Origin: an uncultured Blautia sp.
Lineage (GTDB): Bacteria > Bacillota > Clostridia > Lachnospirales > Lachnospiraceae
DNA length: 32,789 nt
Direction: 5' to 3'
Assembly (NCBI GenBank): GCA_902476765.1
Contig: CABSEJ010000018.1
Location: 1-32,789, forward strand
The notes beneath the pieces are model-generated. The model was not told the DNA's origin. It did no database searches and was given only the letters and a program-made list of their open reading frames with translations. Below, in pieces: positions 1 to 7,377 of the stretch; within the stretch, counting starts at the first letter, position 1; every line of letters starts with the position of its first letter. The position numbers and the translations under genes are program-made.

Positions 1-115
1 CTCTGAGAAGGTCAGAATCCTTACACAGGCAATGCAAGACGACTTGCTTCCGGGAGAAGCGTGGATAAGATGCATACTCGGTATGCAGCAGGAAGAGGAG
101 GAAGAGGAGGAATAG
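1..115 (+). CDS. 3' end of an unidentified phage gene (partial)
   Basis: An open frame enters the window (codons start at base 2) and ends at TAG 113-115, one base before the next start codon. It encodes 37 visible residues containing QAMQDDLLPGEAW and a C-terminal run of seven glutamates. The start lies outside the window. The tight junction with the DUF1351 gene suggests it belongs to the same early operon. The visible part is too short for a family call; a small replication or recombination accessory protein is possible from position only. Confidence 0.5.
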   Translation, partial: SEKVRILTQAMQDDLLPGEAWIRCILGMQQEEEEEEE

Positions 116-1117
116 ATGATGAATGAAATACAAGTGGTTGTAAACCAGAAGCCGGGAACTATCCATCTTAACTATGAGGACATTGAAGCTATGCTGCGTA
201 AGACACTGTCCTTCTATAAAGGGGCGGTGGTTACAGAGGAAGGGAAGACTGTCGCCAAAAAAGAAGTCGCATACCTTAGAAAACTGAAAAAAAGCATAGA
301 TGACAGACGAAAAGAAGTAAAAAAGGAATGGAATCAGCCTTATGAAGAGTTTAACGCAAAGGTGATGGCTCTCATGTCCATGATTGATGAACCTATCATC
401 TTAATCGACCAACAGGTAAAGGCTTTTGATGAGAAGCAGCGCCGGGAAAAGCGGGAAAAAATCCGGGACTTGTACGAAGAGATTGCAGGAGACGCAAAAG
501 AATACCTGTCCTTTGAACGGGCCTATCAGCCTTCCTGGGAAAATGTCAGCACATCCATGAAAAAGGTCCGGGAAGAGCTTCAGGCAAGAATCGACACGGT
601 GAACAAAGATATTTTGACAATTAGCTCCATGCAGTCTGAAGCTGTGCCAGAGGCCTTGAGCATCTACAAACATTCTCTGGATGCTATGGAGGCGGTCTGG
701 CACATCAATCAGTACGAGGCACAGAAGCAGAGAATTCTGGAGCTGGAGCGGCAGAGAAAAGCGGAAGAGGAAGAGCGCCGGAGACAGGCGGAGCTGGAAC
801 GGGTTCGTGCAGAAGAGCGGAAACGTATCGAAGAAGAGGAGCGGATACGCAGAGAAGCCGAAGAAAGAGCAGCAGAAAAGTTTAATGTCCATGCAGGGGA
901 GATGCAAGAGGAGAAAGAGCATGAAGCGGAAGTATTGGAGAAAGAAGCAGAGGGATTTTCTTTGGAAGAGACAAAAGAAGATGAGGAGCTTCCTTTTGAG
1001 CAGCCTTCTACGAAAACCGTTTTTTACAAGGTGGTAGCCACCCCGGAAGAGTTGGAACAGGTAGAAATGGCTTTTAACAGCCTGGGAATCTATTTTTCAA
1101 GGAGGGACGCTGAATGA
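116..1117 (+). CDS. DUF1351 family phage protein
   Basis: A 333-residue, highly charged protein. The first ~170 residues match the DUF1351 pattern as I know it (YKGAVVTEEGKTVAKKEV, then LRKLKKSIDDRRKEVKKEW). Residues ~195-285 form a long Glu/Arg-rich coiled coil (repeats like RRQAELERVRAEERKRIEEE), followed by an acidic segment with DEELPF and a short globular C-terminus. DUF1351 proteins usually sit beside phage single-strand annealing genes, as here with ERF 200 bases downstream; their biochemical role is unknown. An AGGAGG at 106-111 precedes ATG at 116 and an in-frame ATG at 119; the second has better spacing. The stop overlaps the next start as ATGA. The EELPF motif recurs at the ends of SSB and the DUF927 protein (see findings). 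The family call is fairly sure; the function is unknown. Confidence 0.8.
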   Translation: MMNEIQVVVNQKPGTIHLNYEDIEAMLRKTLSFYKGAVVTEEGKTVAKKEVAYLRKLKKSIDDRRKEVKKEWNQPYEEFNAKVMALMSMIDEPIILIDQQVKAFDEKQRREKREKIRDLYEEIAGDAKEYLSFERAYQPSWENVSTSMKKVREELQARIDTVNKDILTISSMQSEAVPEALSIYKHSLDAMEAVWHINQYEAQKQRILELERQRKAEEEERRRQAELERVRAEERKRIEEEERIRREAEERAAEKFNVHAGEMQEEKEHEAEVLEKEAEGFSLEETKEDEELPFEQPSTKTVFYKVVATPEELEQVEMAFNSLGIYFSRRDAE

Positions 1118-1317
1118 GGACAAATGACGGCATGATACATATTCCGGCAAGGAAAAAGCAGCCCATTGAACAAGGCTCCACGGTGCGGCTGTCCAGAGAA
1201 GCATACAATGCACTGGTGGAAGTTTTTAACGAGTCCACCATGTCCATGAGCCAGATTGCCTCTACGATTATTCTGCAGTCCATGGACCGCATTGTGTATG
1301 ACAAGGAGGAAGGATGA
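1114..1317 (+). CDS. Small ribbon-helix-helix-like protein
   Basis: A 67-residue basic protein coupled to its neighbours by ATGA overlaps at both ends (1114-1117 and 1314-1317), so probably translated as part of the early operon. Residues ~22-55 read as a short strand (STVRLS), a helix (REAYNALVEVFNES), a turn (TMSMS) and a second helix (QIASTIILQSMDRI), the layout of a ribbon-helix-helix (CopG/MetJ) DNA-binding fold. RHH proteins bind DNA as dimers and often autoregulate. The fold call is inferred from this pattern. Its position between DUF1351 and ERF would suit a recombination accessory or regulatory role, which the sequence does not prove. Confidence 0.6.
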   Translation: MRTNDGMIHIPARKKQPIEQGSTVRLSREAYNALVEVFNESTMSMSQIASTIILQSMDRIVYDKEEG

Positions 1318-2057
1318 TGGAAAAACTGGGAATCTACAAGGCGATAGCCGGTGTGATAGCGGATATCGGCACTGTGGGAAAAGATAAAATAAACAAACAG
1401 CAGGGCTTTAAGTACCGAAGCGTAGATGATGTCTATAGCGTTCTTAATCCAGCACTGGCAAAAAACAAAGTTTTCATCCTTCCGGAAATTCTGGAGCAGA
1501 GCAGGGAGACGAGAACGAATAAGAATGGAACTCAGATTACCTGGGTGACCTTGAAGATAAGATACACGATTTTTTCGGATGACGGTTCTTTTGTGGAGAC
1601 TGTCCTGCTGGGAGAAGCCATGGACACCGGGGATAAGGCTATAAATAAAGCCATGGCTATTGCCTATAAGTACCTGTGCTTCCAAGTATTCTGTATTCCT
1701 GTAGAAGATATGGAAGACCCGGATGCGGAACGGCCGGAGCTGCAGGGGGAGTGCGTAAAGGGAAACAAAGAAAGCCAAAAGAAGCCGGACACAAAGAAGC
1801 AGGAGCCGCCGAAGGAAGCGTCTTCAGGGGAAGCTCCGGCAGACGAGGCCGCACCCATGACGGAACAGATGTACCAGACACTGCTGAGAGAAATGGAGCG
1901 AACAGGGGTGATTGAAAAAGTAATCCTGGGAAGAAAGCAGCTGAAAGACAAGAAAAGAAAGTCCATAAAGGAGTTTGACATAAGCGATTTCAAATACGTC
2001 ATGGATATATTTAAGAAAACCCCGGACAAGCCAAAGGAGGAAGCGGACAGTGAATAA
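1314..2057 (+). CDS. erf: ERF family single-strand DNA annealing protein
   Basis: A 247-residue protein resembling the ERF recombinases (P22 Erf type), which coat ssDNA and promote annealing during phage recombination and genome circularisation. Diagnostic stretches are FKYRSVDDVYSVLNPALA near residue 32 and GEAMDTGDKAINKAMAIAYK near residue 100. These are followed by a Lys/Glu/Pro-rich linker (residues ~140-190) and a C-terminal helical part. ERF proteins typically have such a variable tail that contacts partners. An AAGGAGG at 1303-1309 serves ATG 1314 or 1317. The gene ends inside the SSB gene, which overlaps it by 8 bases. The neighbours SSB, ERCC4 nuclease and DUF1351 support a recombination module. 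Known of the family: ring-shaped oligomers. Not seen here: any paired exonuclease of the lambda Exo type. Confidence 0.88.
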   Translation: MMEKLGIYKAIAGVIADIGTVGKDKINKQQGFKYRSVDDVYSVLNPALAKNKVFILPEILEQSRETRTNKNGTQITWVTLKIRYTIFSDDGSFVETVLLGEAMDTGDKAINKAMAIAYKYLCFQVFCIPVEDMEDPDAERPELQGECVKGNKESQKKPDTKKQEPPKEASSGEAPADEAAPMTEQMYQTLLREMERTGVIEKVILGRKQLKDKKRKSIKEFDISDFKYVMDIFKKTPDKPKEEADSE

Positions 2058-2481
2058 CGTGAGTTTAACAGGAAGACTAACCAGGGACCCGGACGTCCGG
2101 TACACAGACGGGGGAAGCAGCATTGCCCGTTTTACTCTGGCGGTTGACCGGAGATATAAGACGGAAAACGGCCCGACAGCGGACTTTGTGAGCTGCGTTG
2201 CCTTTGGAAAATCCGCTGAATTTACAGAAAAATGGTTTAGTAAGGGCATGAAAATGGAACTGACCGGCAGGATTCAGACCGGCAGTTACACAAACCAGGA
2301 AGGGAACAAGGTGTACACCACGGACGTTGTGGCCGAGCAGATTGGCTTTGGAGAAAGCAAGAATGCCACACAAGGACCTGTCGGCGGCGGACGGCAGGAA
2401 CCAGATGGATTTGGGGCCGCTGATGCAGACGGTTTCATGAACGTGCCGGACGGCATAGATGAGGAGCTGCCGTTTATTTAA
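2050..2481 (+). CDS. ssb: Single-stranded DNA-binding protein
   Basis: A 143-residue SSB. The N-terminal OB fold (residues 1-~105) shows the usual MNNVSLTGRLTRDPDVRYT opening, then FTLAVDRRY, DFVSCVAFGKSAEF, MELTGRIQTGSYTNQEG and YTTDVVAEQI. A Gly/Gln-rich linker follows, ending in the acidic tip DEELPFI, the conserved SSB C-terminus that docks DNA-metabolism partners. The start is GTG at 2050, preceded by a purine-rich AAAGGAGG at 2035-2042, and overlaps the end of erf. The length is normal for a phage SSB. It will coat ssDNA at forks and during ERF-mediated annealing. The only oddity is that the tip motif EELPF is repeated in two neighbouring replication genes. Confidence 0.95.
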   Translation: MNNVSLTGRLTRDPDVRYTDGGSSIARFTLAVDRRYKTENGPTADFVSCVAFGKSAEFTEKWFSKGMKMELTGRIQTGSYTNQEGNKVYTTDVVAEQIGFGESKNATQGPVGGGRQEPDGFGAADADGFMNVPDGIDEELPFI

Positions 2482-2496
2482 GAGGTGTGATGAAGC

Positions 2497-3000
2497 ATGA
2501 TAATACAGATTGACAGCAGGGAAAAGACCAGGGCCATTAAAAAGATTGTGGAGGAGTTTGACCGGCAGGGAATCAAGCACCCGGTGAGCAAGCTCCTGGT
2601 TGGGGATTACATGAATTATGACAACCCACGGCTGATTATTGACCGGAAACAGAACCTGACGGAATTGTGCGGAAACGTCTGCCGGGACCATGCCAGATTC
2701 CGCAGGGAACTCCTTCTGGCCCAGGAAAACGGCATACGGCTGATTATATTGGTGGAGCATGGAAAGGGCATAAGACAGCTCTCAGACGTCATCTGGTGGG
2801 AGAACCCCAGGCGGTGGAAGCGCAGGCGGAACTTTCAGACAGGGAGATGGGAGACTGTAGAGACGAAGGCTATGCAAGGGGAAACCCTGTACAAGATTTT
2901 ATGCACCCAGGAAAGAAAATATGGGGTAAAATTCCTGTTCTGCGACAAGGAAGAAACGGGCAGGGAAATCGTCCGGCTCCTGGGAGGTGGGGATGGATGA
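2497..3000 (+). CDS. ERCC4-domain nuclease
   Basis: A 167-residue protein with the catalytic layout of ERCC4/XPF-type nucleases: IQIDSREKTR at residues 3-12, LLVGDYM at ~34-40, and IIDRKQNLTEL at ~49-59. Here the DRK replaces the ERK of the classic GDxnERKxxxD motif. Such stand-alone phage ERCC4 proteins are predicted to cleave branched or flapped DNA and usually sit in recombination or replication clusters. The second half is basic (NPRRWKRRRNF), suited to DNA contact. The start ATG lies after GAGGTGTGATGAA. The stop overlaps the CHC2 gene start as ATGA (2997-3000), implying coupled translation. A Holliday-junction or flap endonuclease role is inference; the domain call is fairly sure. Confidence 0.8.
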   Translation: MIIQIDSREKTRAIKKIVEEFDRQGIKHPVSKLLVGDYMNYDNPRLIIDRKQNLTELCGNVCRDHARFRRELLLAQENGIRLIILVEHGKGIRQLSDVIWWENPRRWKRRRNFQTGRWETVETKAMQGETLYKILCTQERKYGVKFLFCDKEETGREIVRLLGGGDG

Positions 3001-3506
3001 CGAAGGAAGAAATCAAAGAGCAGGTCAGCATGGGCATCGTTCTGGCACGGTATGGGTATCAACCTAACCGTGCCGGATTCATAAACTGCCCATTTCATAA
3101 TGGAGACAGGGATGCTTCCTTGAAAGTATACGGGAAAGACTACCACTGCTTTGGATGTGGAGCCCATGGAGATGTTTTCAGCTTCGTCATGGGGATGGAA
3201 GGCTGTTCTTTTAAGGAGGCCTTTCAAATCCTGGGAGGGACATACGAAAGCAATGGATTTTCTTCAGACCTTGCCAGATACAGGGCGGAGAAAAACAGGC
3301 TCATGCAAAAAAAAACGGAGCGCAGAAAGCAGCTGGAACTGGAGCTGAATGTGATAAAAATTTTTTTGTACAAAGACTGGATAGAAAAGGCGGAGCCGCT
3401 GTCCGAGGTCTGGTGCGATTGCCAGAACGCTTTGCAGATAGAATTGTATCATAATGAGATTTTACGGGAAGGGAGGTGTATGGATTGGTACCCCTTGGAG
3501 AATTGA
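2997..3506 (+). CDS. CHC2 zinc-finger primase-like protein
   Basis: A 169-residue protein starting at the ATGA overlap with the nuclease gene; the frame is open further upstream but the overlap and an upstream GGGAGGTGGGG fix the start. The N-terminal domain is a CHC2 zinc finger as in DnaG: C31-P-F-H34, then a strand (DASLKVYGKDYHC) and C51-F-G-C54, followed by GDVFSFVMGMEGCSFKEAFQIL. In primases this finger recognises template ssDNA. No TOPRIM catalytic domain follows; the rest is helical and Lys/Glu-rich. It therefore looks like a split primase subunit that probably works with the DUF927 ATPase encoded next, which overlaps its 3' end. The pairing of a CHC2 protein with a DUF927 protein is common in clostridial phages, as I recall it. 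Confidence 0.85.
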   Translation: MTKEEIKEQVSMGIVLARYGYQPNRAGFINCPFHNGDRDASLKVYGKDYHCFGCGAHGDVFSFVMGMEGCSFKEAFQILGGTYESNGFSSDLARYRAEKNRLMQKKTERRKQLELELNVIKIFLYKDWIEKAEPLSEVWCDCQNALQIELYHNEILREGRCMDWYPLEN

Positions 3507-5377
3507 CAAAGGAAAGCATATTGGAGGAAAAGATTTTTACCGAGATTTTCGAGCAGGAGGATGAAATCCGAAAAGCGAGGCTTATCCTGGCACTGGAAGA
3601 CCGGGCGGCGGAACTTGGGGTCAAGACAAAGTTTGGAGACCTCCTGAAAGCCTACAAAAAAGTCTATCAGGAAACCAGGAAAAAGCAAGAGCGGTCCGTG
3701 AGCCTGGTGGAGAACTGGACCAACTTCACGGACTGCCCTTATGGCCGGATGCAGTGCCGCTCCTGGATTGCCTCAGATGATGGAATATGTTTATACAATC
3801 CCAATACCGGAATGACAGACATACAGGCCTGCTATCATCCAATCCTTCCCGTGGAGCGCCTAAAAAACCTGGAGACGGGGGAGGAACAGTTAAAACTGGC
3901 TTACCAGAGAGGAGGAGCTTGGGAGGAGCTGATTGTTCCGAAAATCATGGTGACATCCGCCTCAAAGATTGTGAATCTTTCCAGCAGGGGAATAGCTGTC
4001 ACTTCAGAGAACGCAAAGTTTCTGGTCCGTTACCTGGCGGACGTGGAAAACTCCAACGGGGATTACATAAAGGTCCAGTATTCCAGCTCAAAGCTTGGCT
4101 GGGTCCGTGATGGATTTTTGCCCTATGATACAGATATTGTGTTTGACGGAGACGCAAGATTTAATCAAATACGAGATAGTATAAAGGATTTTGGCAGCCG
4201 GGAAAAATGGTACGACCACATCAAAAAACTCCGAAGGTTAAAAAAAATTGAGATAAAACTCCTTTTGGCCGCATCCTTTGCCAGCGTGTTGGTGCAGATG
4301 GTAGGGGGATTGCCTTTTATCGTTGACCTGTGGGGGGAAACGGGAGGCGGAAAAAGCGTAACCCTAATGGTGGCCGCTTCCGTTTGGGCGGACCCGGACG
4401 AAAACGCTTACATAAAAGATTACAAAGGTTCAGAGGTCGGGCTGGAGGTCGCTTGTGACCTTTTAAACCACCTTCCGCTTATACTGGACGATTCCAGCAA
4501 AAAGAACCGCAAAATAGAGGACAACTTTGAGGGGCTGGTTTATGACTTGTGTTCCGGGAAGGGAAAGACAAGGTCTAACAAGGAGCTTGGCCTTAACCGG
4601 GAATGTCATTGGAAAAACTGCATTCTGACGAATGGAGAAAAACCCCTAAACTCTTACGTGACGCAGGGCGGAGCCATCAACCGTATCCTGGAGCTTGAAT
4701 GCGAAAAAAAGGTTTATGAAGACCCTATAGAGACGCTGGAGCTAGTAAAGCAAAACTACGGCCATGCCGGTCGGGATTTTATACAGGTGTTAAAAGCCAT
4801 AGGCCCGGAAGAAGTCCAGAAGATTCAGAAAGAATTCCAAGAACAGCTTTTTGATGAAGAAAAAATGGAAAAACAGAGCTTGTCCCTGTCAATCATACTG
4901 GCTGCAGACAAGATTGCCACAGACTACCTATTCAAGGATGGGGAATGCATCTGTATAGAGGAGGCGAAAAAGGTACTGACGGACCGTGAAGAGATTTCCG
5001 ACAATGAGCGCTGCTATCAGTACATCCTGTCAGAAGTGGAAATCAATGCGGCGAAGTTCGACCCTCTCAGCCAGACCGCAGAGAAGTGGGGCTGCATGGA
5101 AAACGGCTACGCCATTATTTTTGCAAACATCTTCGACAGCATCTGCAAAAAAGGCGGCTTTTCAAAAACAGCGTTTCTGTCCTGGGCGGAGCGCCAGGGA
5201 CTTCTTCAGGTGTCTGATGGAAAAAAGAAGAAACGGACAAAAAGCCGGAGAATTGACGGCCGGGTGGCCAGATGCGTTTTTTTAAAGCTCGACGGAACTC
5301 CGGAAGAAGACCAGGACGGTTTCATGGATGCCGGGGAGTACGCAGAATCCAAACAGGAAGAGCTGCCTTTTAAGTAG
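3476..5377 (+). CDS. DUF927 family replicative helicase/ATPase
   Basis: A 633-residue protein. The central DUF927 ATPase domain has Walker A GETGGGKSV at residues ~286-294, Walker B LPLILDDSS at ~332-340 and ILTNGEKPL further on, consistent with a phage superfamily-3-like replicative helicase that loads at the origin. The N-terminal ~200 residues are accessory. The C-terminus is basic (KKKKRTKSRR), then acidic, ending QEELPFK. GTG 3476 lies inside the GGGAGG ribosome site (3471-3476), so the in-frame TTG at 3485, 8 bases from it, is the better start; both overlap the CHC2 gene. The gene is followed at once by a gene-free repeat region, the usual place for a phage origin. The last six residues before Lys, QEELPF, resemble both an SSB tip and a QxxLxF sliding-clamp motif. 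Confidence 0.85.
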   Translation: MYGLVPLGELTKESILEEKIFTEIFEQEDEIRKARLILALEDRAAELGVKTKFGDLLKAYKKVYQETRKKQERSVSLVENWTNFTDCPYGRMQCRSWIASDDGICLYNPNTGMTDIQACYHPILPVERLKNLETGEEQLKLAYQRGGAWEELIVPKIMVTSASKIVNLSSRGIAVTSENAKFLVRYLADVENSNGDYIKVQYSSSKLGWVRDGFLPYDTDIVFDGDARFNQIRDSIKDFGSREKWYDHIKKLRRLKKIEIKLLLAASFASVLVQMVGGLPFIVDLWGETGGGKSVTLMVAASVWADPDENAYIKDYKGSEVGLEVACDLLNHLPLILDDSSKKNRKIEDNFEGLVYDLCSGKGKTRSNKELGLNRECHWKNCILTNGEKPLNSYVTQGGAINRILELECEKKVYEDPIETLELVKQNYGHAGRDFIQVLKAIGPEEVQKIQKEFQEQLFDEEKMEKQSLSLSIILAADKIATDYLFKDGECICIEEAKKVLTDREEISDNERCYQYILSEVEINAAKFDPLSQTAEKWGCMENGYAIIFANIFDSICKKGGFSKTAFLSWAERQGLLQVSDGKKKKRTKSRRIDGRVARCVFLKLDGTPEEDQDGFMDAGEYAESKQEELPFK

Positions 5378-5590
5378 GTGTAACACCGTAACACCTGAAA
5401 CACCGGAAATTTCTGTTTATATATAAGAGGATATGGATGGATATTTGAGATTTTTATTTCCCTTAATGAAGAAAAATGGGTGTTACAAGTGTTACAGGGG
5501 TTACAAATGCGAAAAAACATCAGGTTTATGCGGATTTCAAGGAATTGCGAGAAAGTGTTACGAACACAGAGAAAAGTGTTTCGGTGTTAC
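5376..5590 (+). other. Candidate replication origin with GTGTTAC iterons
   Basis: A gene-free stretch right after the helicase gene. On the left, GTAACAC occurs at 5380-5386 and 5388-5394 with a degenerate GAAACAC at 5397-5403. On the right, the reverse-complement form occurs as GTGTTAC at 5480-5486 and 5489-5495 and GGGTTAC at 5498-5504, spaced exactly 9 bases, then GTGTTAC at 5555-5561, GTGTTTC at 5576-5582 and GTGTTAC at 5584-5590. The clusters, in opposite orientation, flank an AT-rich tract (about 5404-5478) that could melt. Iterons, an AT-rich unwinding element and a position beside the primase/helicase genes are the classic signs of an origin. The alternative is an operator array. No experiment or comparison is available here. 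Confidence 0.6.
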
Positions 5591-5606
5591 GAATTGGAGG
5601 GATATT

Positions 5607-5837
5607 GTGAACAATAGAATAATTCGACAGATAATATATGAAATATGCAATCAATTTTATATGCGGATAAAGGATGAGACGGAATGGGAAGCCGTAAACA
5701 GAGTCTCTCAGGAATACTATGAACAGTATAAAGCGGTTCCGTTTGCCCTGGATTTGATACGGGCGCTGGTCGCACAGTGGTGCAGGGAAAACGAGAAAAA
5801 CATGGAAGGAGAGGTGGAAAAATGCTGCACATTATAG
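5607..5837 (+). CDS. Small phage protein of unknown function
   Basis: A 76-residue protein starting at GTG 5607, 5 bases after GGAGGG (5596-5601). The open frame extends upstream to an ATG at 5433, but that part runs through the repeat cluster, lacks a ribosome site and translates the iterons as Cys/Tyr-rich noise, so I reject the longer start. The protein is mostly helical (IIRQIIYEICNQFYMRIK, EWEAVNRVSQEYYEQY) and ends in EKCCTL. It is the first gene of the run of small genes after the presumed origin and overlaps the next gene by 16 bases. I do not recognise the family. Confidence 0.6.
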   Translation: MNNRIIRQIIYEICNQFYMRIKDETEWEAVNRVSQEYYEQYKAVPFALDLIRALVAQWCRENEKNMEGEVEKCCTL

Positions 5838-6097
5838 AGGATTATTACTGCCAGCCGAACAATTACGGCTACACTGTCCTGCGGAAAGGCAGGGAAAAAG
5901 ACGAAAACGGCCAGGAGAAGGAAACCAGCACTGCACTGGGGTACGTTGGCAGCCTAAAGGAATCTTTGGAGCTAGTGTTAAAAGATTCCGTCCAGAGAAA
6001 GGTATCCGGTGCGGATATTGAGCTAGGAGATGCTTTGCAGTACATCAGGAGCCAGACCAACAGGATTTTAAGAGCAATGGAAGGTATAGAAGCATGA
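5822..6097 (+). CDS. Small phage protein of unknown function
   Basis: A 91-residue protein from ATG 5822, preceded by GGAGAGGTGG and overlapping the previous gene. The N-terminus (MLHIIEDYYCQPNNYGYTVL) and the following charged segment read like a small beta-rich domain: a display of strands YGYTVLRKG and TALGYVGSL. A helical C-terminus (ALQYIRSQTNRILRAMEGI) follows. Similar short proteins with this opening are frequent in clostridial prophage early regions, but no function is established that I can name. No cysteine cluster, signal peptide or membrane segment is seen. Confidence 0.65.
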   Translation: MLHIIEDYYCQPNNYGYTVLRKGREKDENGQEKETSTALGYVGSLKESLELVLKDSVQRKVSGADIELGDALQYIRSQTNRILRAMEGIEA

Positions 6098-6123
6098 TGG
6101 AAAGAAATAGGGAGAGATGAGAC

Positions 6124-6324
6124 ATGGATAAAAAGAAACTGATAGTAGGCCACAAATACCTCCGCCGCAGAGCAGCCACCTACGACGGCAGAATGGTAGA
6201 GGCGGAGAGCTGGCTGGAGTGTGTGCAGATAACTCCGGCTGGGGCGGTGTTTTACGGAGAAGCAGGGATGGAGAAGCTTACGAGCGAACAGATTCGAAAA
6301 GAGATAATCCAGGAGGCAACATGA
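6124..6324 (+). CDS. Small phage protein of unknown function
   Basis: A 66-residue protein from ATG 6124 behind GGGAGAGATGAGAC. It begins with a basic stretch (MDKKKLIVGHKYLRRRAATYDGR) and has alternating hydrophobic residues (WLECVQITPAGAVFYGEA) suggesting a small beta-barrel-like fold, followed by a helix (TSEQIRKEIIQEAT). Its stop overlaps the start of the PP-loop gene as ATGA (6321-6324), so the two are probably translationally coupled and may work together. Family not recognised. Confidence 0.6.
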   Translation: MDKKKLIVGHKYLRRRAATYDGRMVEAESWLECVQITPAGAVFYGEAGMEKLTSEQIRKEIIQEAT

Positions 6325-7076
6325 AATACATAGCATCATGGAGTGGCGGCAAAGACAGCACTGCCAGCATTATCTTGGCACATGAACATGGAGAGCCGCT
6401 TGACCTGATAATCTTCTCCGAGGTCATGTTTGATAAGAATATCAGTGGGGAGTTGCCGGAGCATATTGATTTTATCAAGAACAAGGCGATTCCGGTATTT
6501 GAGAGCTGGGGATATGAAGTTAAAATCCTACATTCAGATAAAACATTTTTAGACTGCTTTTATCACATAGTGCAGAAATCACAGAAAAATAAAGGGAAAA
6601 GGCAAGGATTTCCATTCCCAGGGATGTGCAAAATAAATGACAGATGTAAAACAAAACCCTTGGACAGATATTTCAAGAATTATCCCGGGGAATATACAAA
6701 GTATATCGGAATTGCAAAAGATGAGCCAAAGAGGAAAAAGAGGATAAATAAAGCTGATAACAAGGTTTCGCTTCTGCAGAAGTACGGTTATACAGAGCAT
6801 ATGGCATTTGACCTGTGCAAGAAATATGACTTGCTATCCCCGATATATGAATTTGCGCCCCGTGGCGGCTGCTGGTTCTGCCCGAACGCCAAATACAGGG
6901 AATTAAGACACCTTCGGACAGAGCATAAGGATTTATGGGATAAATTACTTGTGCTAGAGAAAGAACCTAACTTGGTCGGACATAAATGGAATACTTTAGC
7001 TAATATAGGTATCTGCGACTGGGAAGAGCGTATACAGAGTGAAATCATAAAGGAGGCACGGAATGTCGAAAAATGA
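6321..7076 (+). CDS. PP-loop ATPase (PAPS reductase-like) protein
   Basis: A 251-residue protein. The start is the ATG of the ATGA overlap, after AGGAGGCAAC; the frame is open further upstream but without support. Residues 7-13 hold the PP-loop motif SGGKDST (ATP alpha-hydrolase fold), which adenylates a substrate before sulfur or other chemistry. Four cysteines are suggestively placed: C103 and C109 (GMCKINDRC), C184 and C187 (GGCWFC). Phage proteins of this type are usually named phosphoadenosine phosphosulfate reductase family, but a true sulfate reductase would need the conserved C-terminal ECGLH-like motif, which I do not see. A nucleic-acid modification role (as with the DndC and tRNA thiolation relatives) is plausible inference. 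No Dnd partners are nearby. Confidence 0.8.
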   Translation: MKYIASWSGGKDSTASIILAHEHGEPLDLIIFSEVMFDKNISGELPEHIDFIKNKAIPVFESWGYEVKILHSDKTFLDCFYHIVQKSQKNKGKRQGFPFPGMCKINDRCKTKPLDRYFKNYPGEYTKYIGIAKDEPKRKKRINKADNKVSLLQKYGYTEHMAFDLCKKYDLLSPIYEFAPRGGCWFCPNAKYRELRHLRTEHKDLWDKLLVLEKEPNLVGHKWNTLANIGICDWEERIQSEIIKEARNVEK

Positions 7077-7214
7077 AAAAGTAGAGAAGAAAGAACCGGA
7101 ACGTATCTGATATGCGGAAAGTCGATTATAGGAGAAAAACCGGAGTACATAAAGACCAGGAGAAGAACAGAGATTTATCTGCATAGGAGATGTGTGTCAG
7201 GAAGGAAGACATGA
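7063..7214 (+). pseudogene. Frameshifted small zinc-finger-like gene
   Basis: ATG 7063, with AAGGAGG upstream, opens a 15-codon frame ending at TGA 7108-7110. The -1 frame then reads YLICGKSIIGEKPEYIKTRR and ends in a His/Cys segment, LHRRCVSGRKT, at TGA 7212-7214. Joined by one single-base shift near 7095-7104 the two parts give a ~50-residue protein with Cys and His spaced like a small zinc-binding phage protein. The downstream frame has no ATG, GTG or TTG start of its own. A one-base deletion in the genome, a sequencing error or recoding could explain it; no canonical slip heptamer is present. The intact version's function is unknown. Confidence 0.4.
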
Positions 7215-7215
7215 A

Positions 7216-7377
7216 ATGGAAGGACAAATAACCCTAGAAGAATGGAGCCATAACAGACCAAGCCACATCTGCGGCTGTGCAGACTGTATCTGTGAGAAGT
7301 GTCTCTATTGGTGGTCTTCTAGGTGCAAGCAAAACGCAAGAACTGGCGAGAACTGCAAAAAGAATATTGGTGGGTAG
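7216..7377 (+). CDS. Small cysteine-rich protein
   Basis: A 53-residue protein from ATG 7216, with GGAAGGAAG (7200-7208) upstream. It carries eight cysteines, mainly in CGCADCICEKC and WWSSRC, a layout suggesting a zinc-binding knuckle. The opening MEGQITLEEWS is typical of small clostridial phage proteins with the same Cys core, as I recall them. The 3' end overlaps the start of the YopX frame by 55 bases, and the last ~15 residues (ARTGENCKKNIGG) look unrelated to the rest, so the native end may have been replaced by a small deletion joining it to the next gene. Confidence 0.5.
   Translation: MEGQITLEEWSHNRPSHICGCADCICEKCLYWWSSRCKQNARTGENCKKNIGG

Noticed and set aside
1074..1778. Minus-strand open frame of 234 codons
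   Set aside because: It is opposite the RHH-like and ERF genes, has no recognisable protein features and no start signal.
5376..5590. CRISPR array
   Set aside because: The repeats are 7-9 bases, occur in both orientations and lack spacer-sized intervals.
5433..5606. Long N-terminal form of the gene at 5607
   Set aside because: That part translates the GTGTTAC repeats and lacks a ribosome site, while GTG 5607 has GGAGGG well placed.
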